NCBI GenBank assembly: GCA_001995005.1
Contig: MDJN01000198.1
Span: 1-19,912 of the forward strand
Direction: 5' to 3'
Length of the DNA stretch: 19,912 nucleotides
Origin: Candidatus Parepulonipiscium sp. PG-Nun2H_MBin03
GTDB taxonomy: Bacteria > Bacillota > Clostridia > Lachnospirales > Cellulosilyticaceae
Below the pieces are notes generated by a model. It searched no databases. It saw only the letters and a program-made list of their open reading frames with translations, and was not told the DNA's origin. The translations under genes and the position numbers were made by a program. This document shows, piece by piece, positions 7,121-14,994 of this stretch. The first letter of the stretch is position 1. Each line of letters opens with the position of its first letter.

Positions 7121-7526
7121 TGTAGAGCAAATACATGATATAGAAAAACAGTGTTTTAGCCAACCTTGGAGTTTAAAAGACATATATGCTGATTTGGTTA
7201 GTCCGGTTGCAACTTACTTTGTGGCGACAATAGACAATAGTATAGTAGGCTATATTGGATTTTGGAATGTAGTGGGTGAAGGGCAATTAACTAATTTAGC
7301 TGTTAAAACAGAAGCTAGGGGAATGGGCATAGCCAACCAATTGATAAAAAAAGTAATAGATCAGGCAAAAATACACTCAGGAGAATATATTACATTAGAA
7401 GTTCGGCAAAGTAATCACATAGCATCTCATCTTTATAAAAAATATGACTTTAAGGAAATTGCAGTTAGAAAGGCGTATTATAAAGAGCCTACTGAAGATG
7501 CGACAATAATGAAACTAAACTTATAA
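7092..7526 (+). CDS. rimI: RimI-type ribosomal protein S18 N-terminal alanine acetyltransferase
   Basis: This is a GNAT-fold acetyltransferase. RimI in enterobacteria acetylates the N-terminal alanine of ribosomal protein S18. In Firmicutes it commonly sits with tsaE and tsaB, as here. The 144 residues contain the acetyl-CoA loop EARGMGIANQLI (74-85), E103 in LEVRQSN as the probable base, and the LYKKYDF motif (114-120) with Y130 later. The ATG lies 29 bp inside tsaB, with only a weak ribosome site, so coupling to tsaB translation is likely. Substrate assignment rests on family and context. Confidence 0.9.
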   Translation: MHIRQATIFDVEQIHDIEKQCFSQPWSLKDIYADLVSPVATYFVATIDNSIVGYIGFWNVVGEGQLTNLAVKTEARGMGIANQLIKKVIDQAKIHSGEYITLEVRQSNHIASHLYKKYDFKEIAVRKAYYKEPTEDATIMKLNL

Positions 7527-7541
7527 GAGGGAGGTCTGTTA

Positions 7542-8297
7542 ATGGGATATGCATTAATTACAGGTGCAAGCAGCGGCATAGGTGCAGCTTTGGCATTGAA
7601 GCTGGGTAAAGAAGGTTATGACTTGATTTTACTAGGCAGGGATACTGCAAAGTTAGATAAATTAAGTCGTATGATAACTGAACTATTTAGAGTGTGCGTA
7701 TTAACATATAAAGTGGATCTAAGAAATGAAGCAGAGATAAAAAATTTTATTATAAAATTAGAAAAAATTAATAGGCCAATTACTATATTTGTAAATAATG
7801 CAGGAGTTGGCAGTTTTGGGGAATTTGCAAAGACAGAGATGGATATTGATATAATTAATGTTAATATAAAAGCGACAACCATGCTAGTAAAAATGATGAT
7901 ACCTTTGCTAGAAAAAGATGCACATATATTGCAAGTAGCTTCAACAGCCGGCTTTACTCCAGGGCCATATATGGCAATGTATTATGCTTCAAAGGCGTAT
8001 ATGATATCATTCTCTTTGGCATTGCGTAAAGAATTAGGAGATATAAAAGTAAGTGTATTATGCCCTGGAGCTGTAAAAACAAATTTTCAAGCAAGAGCAA
8101 ATATACAAAAAGTAGGTTATGTTAAATTTTTGCAAGTTCACCCTAGTGTTGTTGCAAAAGTTGCTTATAAGGGGATTATGAAAAACAAACCTATTATAAT
8201 AGTAGGATTAGCGAATAAAGTTATAGTAAATTTAGGTAAAATACTACCATATTCAATGCAAACAAATATTGTTACAGCAACTCAATCCAAAAAGTAA
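7542..8297 (+). CDS. Short-chain dehydrogenase/reductase (SDR), substrate unknown
   Basis: This is a classical SDR with a Rossmann fold using NAD(P)H. The 251 residues show TGASSGIG (7-14), a basic residue R33 after the second strand that favours NADP, the NNAG motif (85-88), and the catalytic S134 with Y147-x-x-x-K151. The C-terminal part, after the PGAVKTNF segment (174-181), has hydrophobic stretches near 213-232, as in SDRs of the DltE/YdfG-like 'SDR family oxidoreductase' group. A GAGGGAGG site precedes the ATG, 15 nt after rimI, so it may be the last gene of that operon. There is no hairpin terminator after it that I can see. The substrate cannot be told from sequence. Confidence 0.88.
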   Translation: MGYALITGASSGIGAALALKLGKEGYDLILLGRDTAKLDKLSRMITELFRVCVLTYKVDLRNEAEIKNFIIKLEKINRPITIFVNNAGVGSFGEFAKTEMDIDIINVNIKATTMLVKMMIPLLEKDAHILQVASTAGFTPGPYMAMYYASKAYMISFSLALRKELGDIKVSVLCPGAVKTNFQARANIQKVGYVKFLQVHPSVVAKVAYKGIMKNKPIIIVGLANKVIVNLGKILPYSMQTNIVTATQSKK

Positions 8298-8335
8298 CAC
8301 ATTTGTAATAAAAGTTTTTTTATATTTTGCCGAAA

Positions 8336-8341
8336 TATAAT
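8336..8341 (+). promoter_or_regulatory. Candidate -10 element for the exported-protein pair
   Basis: A perfect TATAAT lies 40 bp before the ATG at 8382 in the 84-bp gap after the dehydrogenase. No good -35 is present at 16-18 bp (only a T run), so this is a weak call. Confidence 0.3.
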
Positions 8342-8381
8342 GTAGAACGAAATTTATAAACTCACGCAAAGGGGAAACTAG

Positions 8382-10130
8382 ATGAAGATAAAAAATATAG
8401 TGCCACTTATAGTGGCTTTAACTTTGGTTACCATACCTATAAATGCAGTATATTATACAGAAGCAGAATATGCAGAAGCAGAAACAGGTATGATTTTTGA
8501 GGACAAAGGGATTGTATTAGAAAATTACCCAGAACTAGGATACTTAGTATATAGAAATTTAAGTAATCAAACAGTTAGATTACCGTATTATACAAGTGAT
8601 TTATCGGTCGAAAAAGAGGGTATAGAAGAAATAGAAGATAGGGTGGGATATTTAGATGAGTTATTTCCTTATTTTGAATATGACCCTAGAGATACAACTA
8701 TAGATAAGATTGTACCGGGGGACAACATTTATGTAAGAACAAATGCAGAGGGCTATGTTACATACATTAGCGCCTATAATGACTATATGTTACGTTATGG
8801 AAAAGTAAATTCTTGGAAGACGACAGATGGTGTAGTAGGAGAGTTAGTGATCGAAGACGAAAAAGGACAAATATTTATTTATGAAGTGCCTCTAACAACG
8901 CCTACCTCAAAATTGGGTAGACCAGTAAATATTGGGACTGTGCAACCTGGTGAATGGGTTAAGTTGCTGGTATCAAATAAAATTATGGGAAGCGGGATAA
9001 TAGAGGAGAATGTTGCAGAAGTAGTTATAGATGGAAATACAAGAGTAGTAAAAGATGTATATAGAGGTGAAATATTACAACTTAGAAGTTATGACAATAC
9101 TCTAAGACTAGCATATGCACAACCATTAGAGCAAGCAGGATGGGGGAAATATACGGATATATTAACGCTAACAGCTGATGCAAATAGTTTTACAGCTTAT
9201 TTAGACGGAACGCGCACATCGTTTGATTATGTTAGCAGATATTTCACGGGTTCTAGTGCAAATGCGTTTGTGGCAGTTGAATCCTTTATGGGAAAAGATT
9301 CTGTAGCAAAGATGAATATACAAGATGATTTTCAAAAACTTATTAGCCCAACTCGGGTAATAAGTGCAGTATCAAATGAGATAAGATTATTATCTGGAGA
9401 AACACTTTACTACGGCGAAGATACTATTGTATTAAAAAATGACAGGTTAATAGAACCGTATAATATTTTAGTGGGGGACACAATACAAACTGTAGTAACA
9501 GGAGATAACAAAATAGCAGTGGCAAAAATTATAGAAGATGTTGGGCAAGGTTCACTTCAAATATATAGAGGGCTGATCAAGAAGATTGATAACCGAGAAA
9601 GTTTTGTAGTAGAAACATTTTCAATGCTACAATACGACGAATGGTATTATCATCCACAACCTCGTACATTCAGTCTAGACCATACTACTCAATTTTATGA
9701 TGATGGTGGATTTGTAGAAGATGGAATAGAAACATTTGTAGCATATGGAGAGGCATCTCAACTGAGTGAGATAGTAACAATTGTTGCAGCAGGAGACAAA
9801 GCAGTTCTTATAAGCAATATGCCATATACAAGAGAAGTTGTACGTGGTGAAGTTTATTCTGTAGAAGATCAAACAGCTTTCTTAAAAGATGTGTTCCATT
9901 ACAATGTGGATGATAATTTATGGTCACAATACAGCACAACTAATGTGGGTATTAGTGCTACATTAAATCCAAACGGATTTATTCTAAAAAATGGTCAAGT
10001 TGTAACAGCAGATAAGCTAGAAGTGGGAGATAAAATATCTGTTATGCTAGAAGAAGAATTATTAGAGACAATAGGGGGAGGTGCAGACGGAGTATCGGAT
10101 GTGCCGGCATATATAATGGTTGTTAAATAG
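8382..10130 (+). CDS. Exported protein of unknown function with internal beta-rich repeats
   Basis: I do not recognise this 582-residue protein. It has a signal peptide (KIKN, a hydrophobic core at about 5-19, then a likely cut near INA at 20-22), so it acts outside the membrane. The rest is acidic, rich in Tyr, Val and Thr, and predicted to be beta. Three stretches begin with an RG(E/L)(I/V) signature, at 228, 396 and 488. Each continues with an aspartate turn, a hydrophobic strand, an aromatic patch with Trp and then a DG or NG turn, so they look like diverged repeats of about 90-170 residues. A related unit may start at about 140. There is no cysteine, no SLH motif and no sortase signal. 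AAAGGGG precedes the ATG. The stop is 8 nt before the next gene, which carries SLH motifs, so the two are probably made together and may interact at the S-layer. Confidence 0.85.
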   Translation: MKIKNIVPLIVALTLVTIPINAVYYTEAEYAEAETGMIFEDKGIVLENYPELGYLVYRNLSNQTVRLPYYTSDLSVEKEGIEEIEDRVGYLDELFPYFEYDPRDTTIDKIVPGDNIYVRTNAEGYVTYISAYNDYMLRYGKVNSWKTTDGVVGELVIEDEKGQIFIYEVPLTTPTSKLGRPVNIGTVQPGEWVKLLVSNKIMGSGIIEENVAEVVIDGNTRVVKDVYRGEILQLRSYDNTLRLAYAQPLEQAGWGKYTDILTLTADANSFTAYLDGTRTSFDYVSRYFTGSSANAFVAVESFMGKDSVAKMNIQDDFQKLISPTRVISAVSNEIRLLSGETLYYGEDTIVLKNDRLIEPYNILVGDTIQTVVTGDNKIAVAKIIEDVGQGSLQIYRGLIKKIDNRESFVVETFSMLQYDEWYYHPQPRTFSLDHTTQFYDDGGFVEDGIETFVAYGEASQLSEIVTIVAAGDKAVLISNMPYTREVVRGEVYSVEDQTAFLKDVFHYNVDDNLWSQYSTTNVGISATLNPNGFILKNGQVVTADKLEVGDKISVMLEEELLETIGGGADGVSDVPAYIMVVK

Positions 10131-10138
10131 GAGGGAAT

Positions 10139-11632
10139 ATGAAAAAAATATTAGCGATGGCAGTAGCACTGTTAACTATGACAACAAATGTACTTGCTCT
10201 AGAAGGAGAGATGGGTTACTTTGGAGGAATAACTCCAGGAACTAAAATTCCTACTGGAATAGCATTGGCACAAGAAAAATATCAACTAGATAAGAAATAT
10301 GTATTGCCTTATAAAGAAAATGTATATTTAAGCGGTAGTGCAGCCACAGTTGAAGGTACACTAGAAATTAGACCAGGAGAAATTGACTTATCAAAAGCTC
10401 ATACAGGTAGCTACAAAGAAGTTTATATAATGAAAGCAGTGAGTGATGATGCTTCTACAGAAATTAGTAGAAGTATAACGCTTGAAACACAATACGTGTA
10501 TAATGAGGTAAGAGACCAATTGACAAAAACATCAACAGTAAGCCAGTGGACAGAGACTGTTGTAGCTTCAGGGCAAACGTATAGACTAGATAGTTCAAAA
10601 TCTTCATTTTCTAAAAGTATATTAGAAGATTTTACTCCAGGGGTAAAATATTATAACGGTGATGTATATTACAAAGCAGTGTATGCAAATGCATCAGGCG
10701 GTGCAGATGTAACTGTAAATGTTGATGGCAGAATATATGGGTATGACCAAGCTTTTGCTAAGTCTGAAACCCAAGTGAGAAATGTTACTGTAGATACAGG
10801 TACAAGACAATATTTTATACAAGAAACTCCAACTATTACAATGAGCAAAGAAATAAGCTACGGAAGCAATGAGCCACAAGCTATTAGTTTTGCTGGTAAC
10901 TATAGAGAGTTAATCCAAGGAGAAGGCGTACTTGCGTATAATATGATGGTTAGCGGAGCAACAGTACCAGCAGATTCACAATATGGTGCAGTTGCAGTGA
11001 GCGACACACCAACTATTGAGCAACTTACGTTGCCAAGCCTTACACAATTAGACGGGCACCCTGCAAAGTCTGATATTCAAAAGATGTATAGTATGGATTT
11101 ATTCGACGTAAACCCTATTGCATTTTCTCCAAATCAAGTAGTAACACGTGGAGAATATATTACAATGTTAGTTAAAGCATTTAGAATACCTTTACGTGTA
11201 GAAGATACTAAAAAGAAAACAGATGTTGTAGAAGAAGTAATATTTACAGATGTGGATACAACAAGTGCAGTTTATCCATATTTGGTAGCAGCATATGATG
11301 CAGGATTAATAGCAGCTGGTGAAGCTAATCCAAATGGATTTTTAAATCGTGAACAAATGATAGTATTTAATGTAAGAGCTTTAGGGCTAGAAAGGCTAGG
11401 GTTGGGTATAGGGTTAATTCAAACACCATATATGGACGATAATAAAATATCTAGCTATGCTAAAAGTAGTATATATGCAGCAAGCAAATTGGGGATAATT
11501 CCAACAGTAAACGGATATATATTCCCACAACAGCATGTAACTTATGCAGAATGTGCTACATTTATGAATATATTAATTGATTATTTAAGATATGATTTAC
11601 AAAAAGATTATAACCAACACATGATGATGTAG
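10139..11632 (+). CDS. S-layer homology (SLH) domain exported protein
   Basis: This is a secreted, wall-anchored protein of 497 residues. The signal peptide is MKKILAMAVALLTMTTNVLA, with a cut expected after A20. Residues about 21-300 are an unrecognised beta-rich region with many Thr, Ser, Val and Tyr. Three SLH motifs follow: about 304-348 (with FSPNQVVTRGEYITMLVKAF), 368-416 (FTDV start, LNREQM) and 430-484 (YMDDN start, then VTYAECATFM). In other proteins three SLH motifs bind pyruvylated secondary cell-wall polymer. The motifs are at the C-terminus, the reverse of many S-layer proteins. GGAGG precedes the ATG, and a good terminator follows. It is likely co-transcribed with the unknown exported protein upstream. 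Confidence 0.92.
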   Translation: MKKILAMAVALLTMTTNVLALEGEMGYFGGITPGTKIPTGIALAQEKYQLDKKYVLPYKENVYLSGSAATVEGTLEIRPGEIDLSKAHTGSYKEVYIMKAVSDDASTEISRSITLETQYVYNEVRDQLTKTSTVSQWTETVVASGQTYRLDSSKSSFSKSILEDFTPGVKYYNGDVYYKAVYANASGGADVTVNVDGRIYGYDQAFAKSETQVRNVTVDTGTRQYFIQETPTITMSKEISYGSNEPQAISFAGNYRELIQGEGVLAYNMMVSGATVPADSQYGAVAVSDTPTIEQLTLPSLTQLDGHPAKSDIQKMYSMDLFDVNPIAFSPNQVVTRGEYITMLVKAFRIPLRVEDTKKKTDVVEEVIFTDVDTTSAVYPYLVAAYDAGLIAAGEANPNGFLNREQMIVFNVRALGLERLGLGIGLIQTPYMDDNKISSYAKSSIYAASKLGIIPTVNGYIFPQQHVTYAECATFMNILIDYLRYDLQKDYNQHMMM

Positions 11633-11658
11633 GAAAAAATGCATAAAAATCTGAAAAA

Positions 11659-11693
11659 GGCAAAATAGAGCGTATATCTATTTTGTCTTTTTA
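11659..11693 (+). terminator. Intrinsic terminator after the SLH protein gene
   Basis: GGCAAAATAGA (11659-11669) pairs with TCTATTTTGTC (11677-11687) with one G-T wobble, then comes a T run. The preceding A run extends the stem. Confidence 0.88.
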
Positions 11694-11743
11694 TTGTATA
11701 ATAATATGCAAATATTGGATTTATTAAAGAAAAGAGGGGATTT

Positions 11744-12586
11744 ATGCAGTATGGAACATTAACTTTATGTGCAACACCTATAGGAAATTTAGATGACATA
11801 ACTTTACGTACCATAAAAGTACTACAAAATGTAGACTACATCTTGGCAGAAGATACAAGGCATACTAGAAAATTGTTAAACCATTTAAACATAGATAAAA
11901 AACTAGTAAGTTATCATGAACATAATAAAATTGAAAAAGGCAAAAGCATTATTGAGCATTTAAAAAGCGGAACCAATATAGCTTTAGTCACAGATGCGGG
12001 GACGCCTGGAATATCTGACCCTGGAGAAGACTTGGTTAAACTATGTTTAGCAGAAGATATTGTTGTTACATCAACTCCAGGGGCCGCAGCATTTGTAACA
12101 GCGTTAATATTGTCTGGTAAATGCACGCGCAGATTTATATTTGAAGGATTTTTGCCTACTGATAAAAAACAAAAGAATACCGTGTTATCATCTATAGAAA
12201 ATGATTGTCGTACGCTAATTTTTTATGAAGCACCGCACCGCTTAACTAAAACTTTAACCACTTTATACGAAATTTTAGGAGACCGAGAAATTTCTATTAT
12301 AAAAGAACTTACAAAAAAGCATGAAACAATTATAAATACTACAATAGCACAGGCAATTAAATCTTATAACCAAAATCCTGCTAAGGGTGAATTTGTTTTG
12401 GTTATTGCTGGAAAAGATGCAGCAGAACTTAGGCAACAGCAGATAATGGAGTGGGACAAAGTTTCTATAGAAGAACATGTTAGTATGTATATAGAAAAAG
12501 GTGCAACCCAAAAAGAGGCTATGAAACTAGTTGCAAAAGATAGAGGTGTGACTAAAAGAGATATATATGCTAAAATAAAGTTATGA
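11744..12586 (+). CDS. rsmI: 16S rRNA (cytidine-1402-2'-O)-methyltransferase RsmI
   Basis: RsmI uses S-adenosylmethionine to methylate the 2'-O of C1402 in the decoding centre of 16S rRNA. The 280 residues carry the tetrapyrrole-methylase fold with all RsmI hallmarks: ATPIGNLDDIT (10-20), EDTRHT (36-41), VTDAGTPGISDPG (82-94), TPGAAA (111-116), EGFLPTD (134-140) and FYEAPHR (160-166). The C-terminal 50 residues form the usual small helical domain. GAGGGGA precedes the ATG. It lies 12 nt upstream of rfbA, so this housekeeping gene heads an operon with two sugar-nucleotide genes. Confidence 0.96.
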   Translation: MQYGTLTLCATPIGNLDDITLRTIKVLQNVDYILAEDTRHTRKLLNHLNIDKKLVSYHEHNKIEKGKSIIEHLKSGTNIALVTDAGTPGISDPGEDLVKLCLAEDIVVTSTPGAAAFVTALILSGKCTRRFIFEGFLPTDKKQKNTVLSSIENDCRTLIFYEAPHRLTKTLTTLYEILGDREISIIKELTKKHETIINTTIAQAIKSYNQNPAKGEFVLVIAGKDAAELRQQQIMEWDKVSIEEHVSMYIEKGATQKEAMKLVAKDRGVTKRDIYAKIKL

Positions 12587-12598
12587 AGGAAGTGAATT

Positions 12599-13459
12599 AT
12601 GAAAGGGATTATATTAGCAGGTGGAAAAGGTACAAGACTTTACCCGATGACAAAAGTAATATCTAAACAACTATTGCCCGTATATGATAAACCGATGATA
12701 TATTATCCATTATCTACGCTAATGTTAAGTAATATAAAAGAGATACTTATAATATCAACCCCACGTGATTTGTCCATATATAAAGAATTATTAGGAGATG
12801 GGAGAAGCCTTGGTATGGAGCTATCATATCAAGTTCAACAAGAGCCAAAAGGATTGGCAGAGGCATTTATAATCTCGGAAAACTTTATTAAAGATGATAA
12901 AGTAACGTTGATATTAGGTGATAATATATTTTATGGTAGAGGATTTGGAGGTACATTAAAAAAACTGGCTAAACTAAAAAAAGGGGCTGTAATATTTGGT
13001 TACCAAGTTAGTAATCCTACTGAATATGGTGTAGTAGAATTTGATGAAAATCTTAATGTACTATCTATAGAAGAAAAACCAAAATGCCCTAGGTCAAAAT
13101 ACGCTATACCAGGCTTATATTTTTATGACAATGACGTGATTGAGATTGCAAAGTCTATACAACCGTCTAAAAGAAATGAGCTAGAAATCACGTCTATAAA
13201 TGAGGTGTATCTGCAAAGAGGTAAGCTTAAGATAGAATTATTAGAACGGGGCATGGCGTGGCTAGACACTGGTACAAGCCAAGGGTTAAACGAAGCAAGT
13301 AACTTTGTGTATACAGTTCAAAAAAGACAAGGTATGTATATAGCATGTATAGAAGAGATTGCGTATCGTAATAAATGGATTGACGCAGAGCAACTAGAAA
13401 AGATTGCTATTCCAATGAAAAATACAGAGTATGGTCAATATATGCTAGCTTTAATATAA
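12599..13459 (+). CDS. rfbA: Glucose-1-phosphate thymidylyltransferase RfbA (RmlA)
   Basis: RfbA joins dTTP and glucose-1-phosphate to give dTDP-glucose and pyrophosphate, the first step of dTDP-rhamnose and other dTDP-deoxysugars. The 286 residues start with the nucleotide loop LAGGKGTRLYPMT (6-18) and KQLLPVYDKPMIYYPL (23-38). The metal aspartate is in LILGDN (D108). IEEKPKCPRSKYAIPGLYFY (about 157-176) and WLDTGT (about 220-225) complete the active site. The length is close to the 290 typical of the short RmlA type. GAAGGAAG precedes the ATG. Confidence 0.95.
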   Translation: MKGIILAGGKGTRLYPMTKVISKQLLPVYDKPMIYYPLSTLMLSNIKEILIISTPRDLSIYKELLGDGRSLGMELSYQVQQEPKGLAEAFIISENFIKDDKVTLILGDNIFYGRGFGGTLKKLAKLKKGAVIFGYQVSNPTEYGVVEFDENLNVLSIEEKPKCPRSKYAIPGLYFYDNDVIEIAKSIQPSKRNELEITSINEVYLQRGKLKIELLERGMAWLDTGTSQGLNEASNFVYTVQKRQGMYIACIEEIAYRNKWIDAEQLEKIAIPMKNTEYGQYMLALI

Positions 13460-13486
13460 ATAACTATAAAATAAAGGAGTATTTAG

Positions 13487-14446
13487 GTGAAAAATATATT
13501 AGTTACAGGTGGATTAGGCTTTATTGGTAGTAACTTTATACGGTATATGCTAGATAAATATCACTATCAAATTATTAATTTGGACTTACAAACCTATGCG
13601 GGGAGACCAGAAAATTTATCTGATGTAGAAGATAATCCTAATTATACATTTGTTAAAGGAGATATAAGAGATAAAACTTTAGTAGAAGAGGTTTTTTCTA
13701 CTTATAATATTAATACAGTAATAAACTTTGCAGCACAATCTCATGTGGACAAAAGCATCATAGACCCTCAAATATTTTTAAGTACCAATGTAATAGGGAC
13801 GCATACTCTACTTGAAGTGGCCAAGGCATATCATCAAGCAGGGCTAGAGATTAAATTTATACAAATATCTACGGATGAGGTGTATGGTACATTAGGTGCA
13901 ACGGGTATGTTTACAGAAGATACGCCACTTGCCCCAAATAGCCCGTATTCTGCGTCAAAAGCTAGTGCAGATTTTTTTGTGCGAGCTTACCATGAAACTT
14001 TTGGATTGCCTGTCAATATAACAAGATGTTCAAATAATTACGGTCCATATCAGTTTCCAGAAAAGTTAATTCCTTTAATGATAAATAATTGCATCAATAA
14101 CAAAAAGATGCCCATTTATGGCGATGGTCTGCAAATTAGAGACTGGTTACATGTTAAAGACCACTGCATAGCTATAGATAAAGTTTTGCACAAAGGAATG
14201 GACGGAGCAGTGTATAACATAGGTGGCAACAATGAAAAGGCTAATATAGATATAGTTAAGCTTATAATAGACACATTAGGCAAAGGTGAAGATTTGATAG
14301 AGTATGTGACAGATAGATTAGGACACGATAGACGATATGCGATTGATAATACAAAAATTACAACTGAATTAGGATTTTGTCCTGGTTATACATTTGAAGA
14401 AGGTATAAAAGAAACTATAGAGTGGTATTTGAAGAAGTCTCATTAA
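13487..14446 (+). CDS. rfbB: dTDP-glucose 4,6-dehydratase RfbB (RmlB)
   Basis: RfbB is an NAD-dependent extended SDR that converts dTDP-glucose to dTDP-4-keto-6-deoxyglucose. It has TGGLGFIG (7-14) for NAD, STDEVYG (128-134) with the catalytic Thr-Asp-Glu triad (T129, D130, E131), and YSASK (154-158) with the Tyr/Lys pair. At 319 residues it is on the short side of the family (about 320-360), but the C-terminal RLGHDRRYAID substrate motif (about 278-288) is present and the protein looks complete. The start is GTG, with AAAGGAG 7 nt upstream. The later enzymes RfbC and RfbD are not adjacent, so the final sugar is unknown. Confidence 0.95.
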   Translation: MKNILVTGGLGFIGSNFIRYMLDKYHYQIINLDLQTYAGRPENLSDVEDNPNYTFVKGDIRDKTLVEEVFSTYNINTVINFAAQSHVDKSIIDPQIFLSTNVIGTHTLLEVAKAYHQAGLEIKFIQISTDEVYGTLGATGMFTEDTPLAPNSPYSASKASADFFVRAYHETFGLPVNITRCSNNYGPYQFPEKLIPLMINNCINNKKMPIYGDGLQIRDWLHVKDHCIAIDKVLHKGMDGAVYNIGGNNEKANIDIVKLIIDTLGKGEDLIEYVTDRLGHDRRYAIDNTKITTELGFCPGYTFEEGIKETIEWYLKKSH

Positions 14447-14466
14447 ATTTGATGAGGCTTTTTTAT
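14436..14466 (+). terminator. Intrinsic terminator overlapping the rfbB stop
   Basis: AGTCTCAT (14436-14443), inside the last codons, pairs with ATGAGGCT (14452-14459) with one wobble, then TTTTTT. It ends the rsmI-rfbA-rfbB transcript. Confidence 0.88.
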
Positions 14467-14470
14467 ATTT

Positions 14471-14515
14471 TAATAAAAGAGATTTTAATAAAAGAGATTT
14501 TAATAAAAGAGATTT
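14471..14515. repeat. Three perfect tandem copies of a 15-bp unit
   Basis: TAATAAAAGAGATTT occurs three times head to tail without a mismatch, between the rfbB terminator and the gntR promoter (14 bp before the -35). It is non-coding. Slippage is the simplest origin, and a role as an upstream A/T-rich promoter element is possible. Confidence 0.95.
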
Positions 14516-14528
14516 TTTAAAATAGGTA

Positions 14529-14557
14529 TTGACAATAGCAGAAGTATCAACTATAAT
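14529..14557 (+). promoter_or_regulatory. Perfect consensus sigma-A promoter of the gntR-ABC operon
   Basis: TTGACA (14529-14534), a 17-bp spacer and TATAAT (14552-14557) form an exact consensus, with a start expected near 14564. Such a strong promoter directly followed by a dyad operator suggests tight repression. Confidence 0.9.
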
Positions 14558-14584
14558 AACTGTATTAACTCAATTAATACAGTT
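14558..14584. promoter_or_regulatory. Perfect 11-bp inverted repeat, probable operator for the GntR regulator
   Basis: AACTGTATTAA and TTAATACAGTT flank a 5-bp centre (CTCAA). The dyad abuts the -10 box, covers the expected start site and ends just before the ribosome site, the place for a repressor. GntR dimers bind such AT-rich dyads, so self-repression by the adjacent product is the likely reading. There is no T run after it, so it is not a terminator. Confidence 0.8.
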
Positions 14585-14598
14585 GAAAGGAGTTACAG

Positions 14599-14994
14599 AT
14601 GGTAATATTAAATCTACATGATAAACGACCAATATATGTTCAACTAGTTGATGGGATAAAAGAACAGGTGATAAAAGGCATATTAAAGCCTGGAGACCAA
14701 ATTTTATCTATCCGGCAACTGGCAGGACAATTGAGTATAACGCCTAATACAGTGTCACGGGCATATCAAGAGCTTGAACGGCAAAAGGTGATTATATCTG
14801 TTAAAGGGAAAGGTAATTATATAAATGATGTGCCAAACTTTAAAAGAAGCGAGGAAAAAATGGAGGAGCTGAAAAAACTATTGACGCAACTATGCATTGA
14901 ATGGAACTTTGCTGGGTATAACCGAGGTGAACTGATAGAAGTGATTGATGAGATATATAATAATTTGAAAAAGGAGGAGTCAACATGCCAATAG
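14599..14994 (+). CDS. GntR-family (YtrA subfamily) transcriptional regulator
   Basis: This is a short GntR repressor of 131 residues with no large effector domain, the mark of the YtrA subfamily, which usually controls ABC transporters encoded beside it. The winged helix covers about 8-78: PIYVQLVDGIKEQVIKG, ILKPGDQILSIRQLAGQL, the recognition helix in ITPNTVSRAYQELE, and the wing VKGKGNYI. The last 45 residues are a helical dimerisation tail. GAAAGGAG precedes the ATG. The gene overlaps the ABC ATPase by 10 bp. The signal sensed is unknown; in Bacillus the ytr operon answers cell-wall antibiotics, but that cannot be carried over without evidence. Confidence 0.93.
   Translation: MVILNLHDKRPIYVQLVDGIKEQVIKGILKPGDQILSIRQLAGQLSITPNTVSRAYQELERQKVIISVKGKGNYINDVPNFKRSEEKMEELKKLLTQLCIEWNFAGYNRGELIEVIDEIYNNLKKEESTCQ

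Noticed and set aside
14471..14515. Tandem 15-bp units as a CRISPR array or plasmid iteron origin
   Set aside because: There are no spacers, no cas or rep genes, and the units are directly adjacent and AT-rich, so slippage is the simpler reading.
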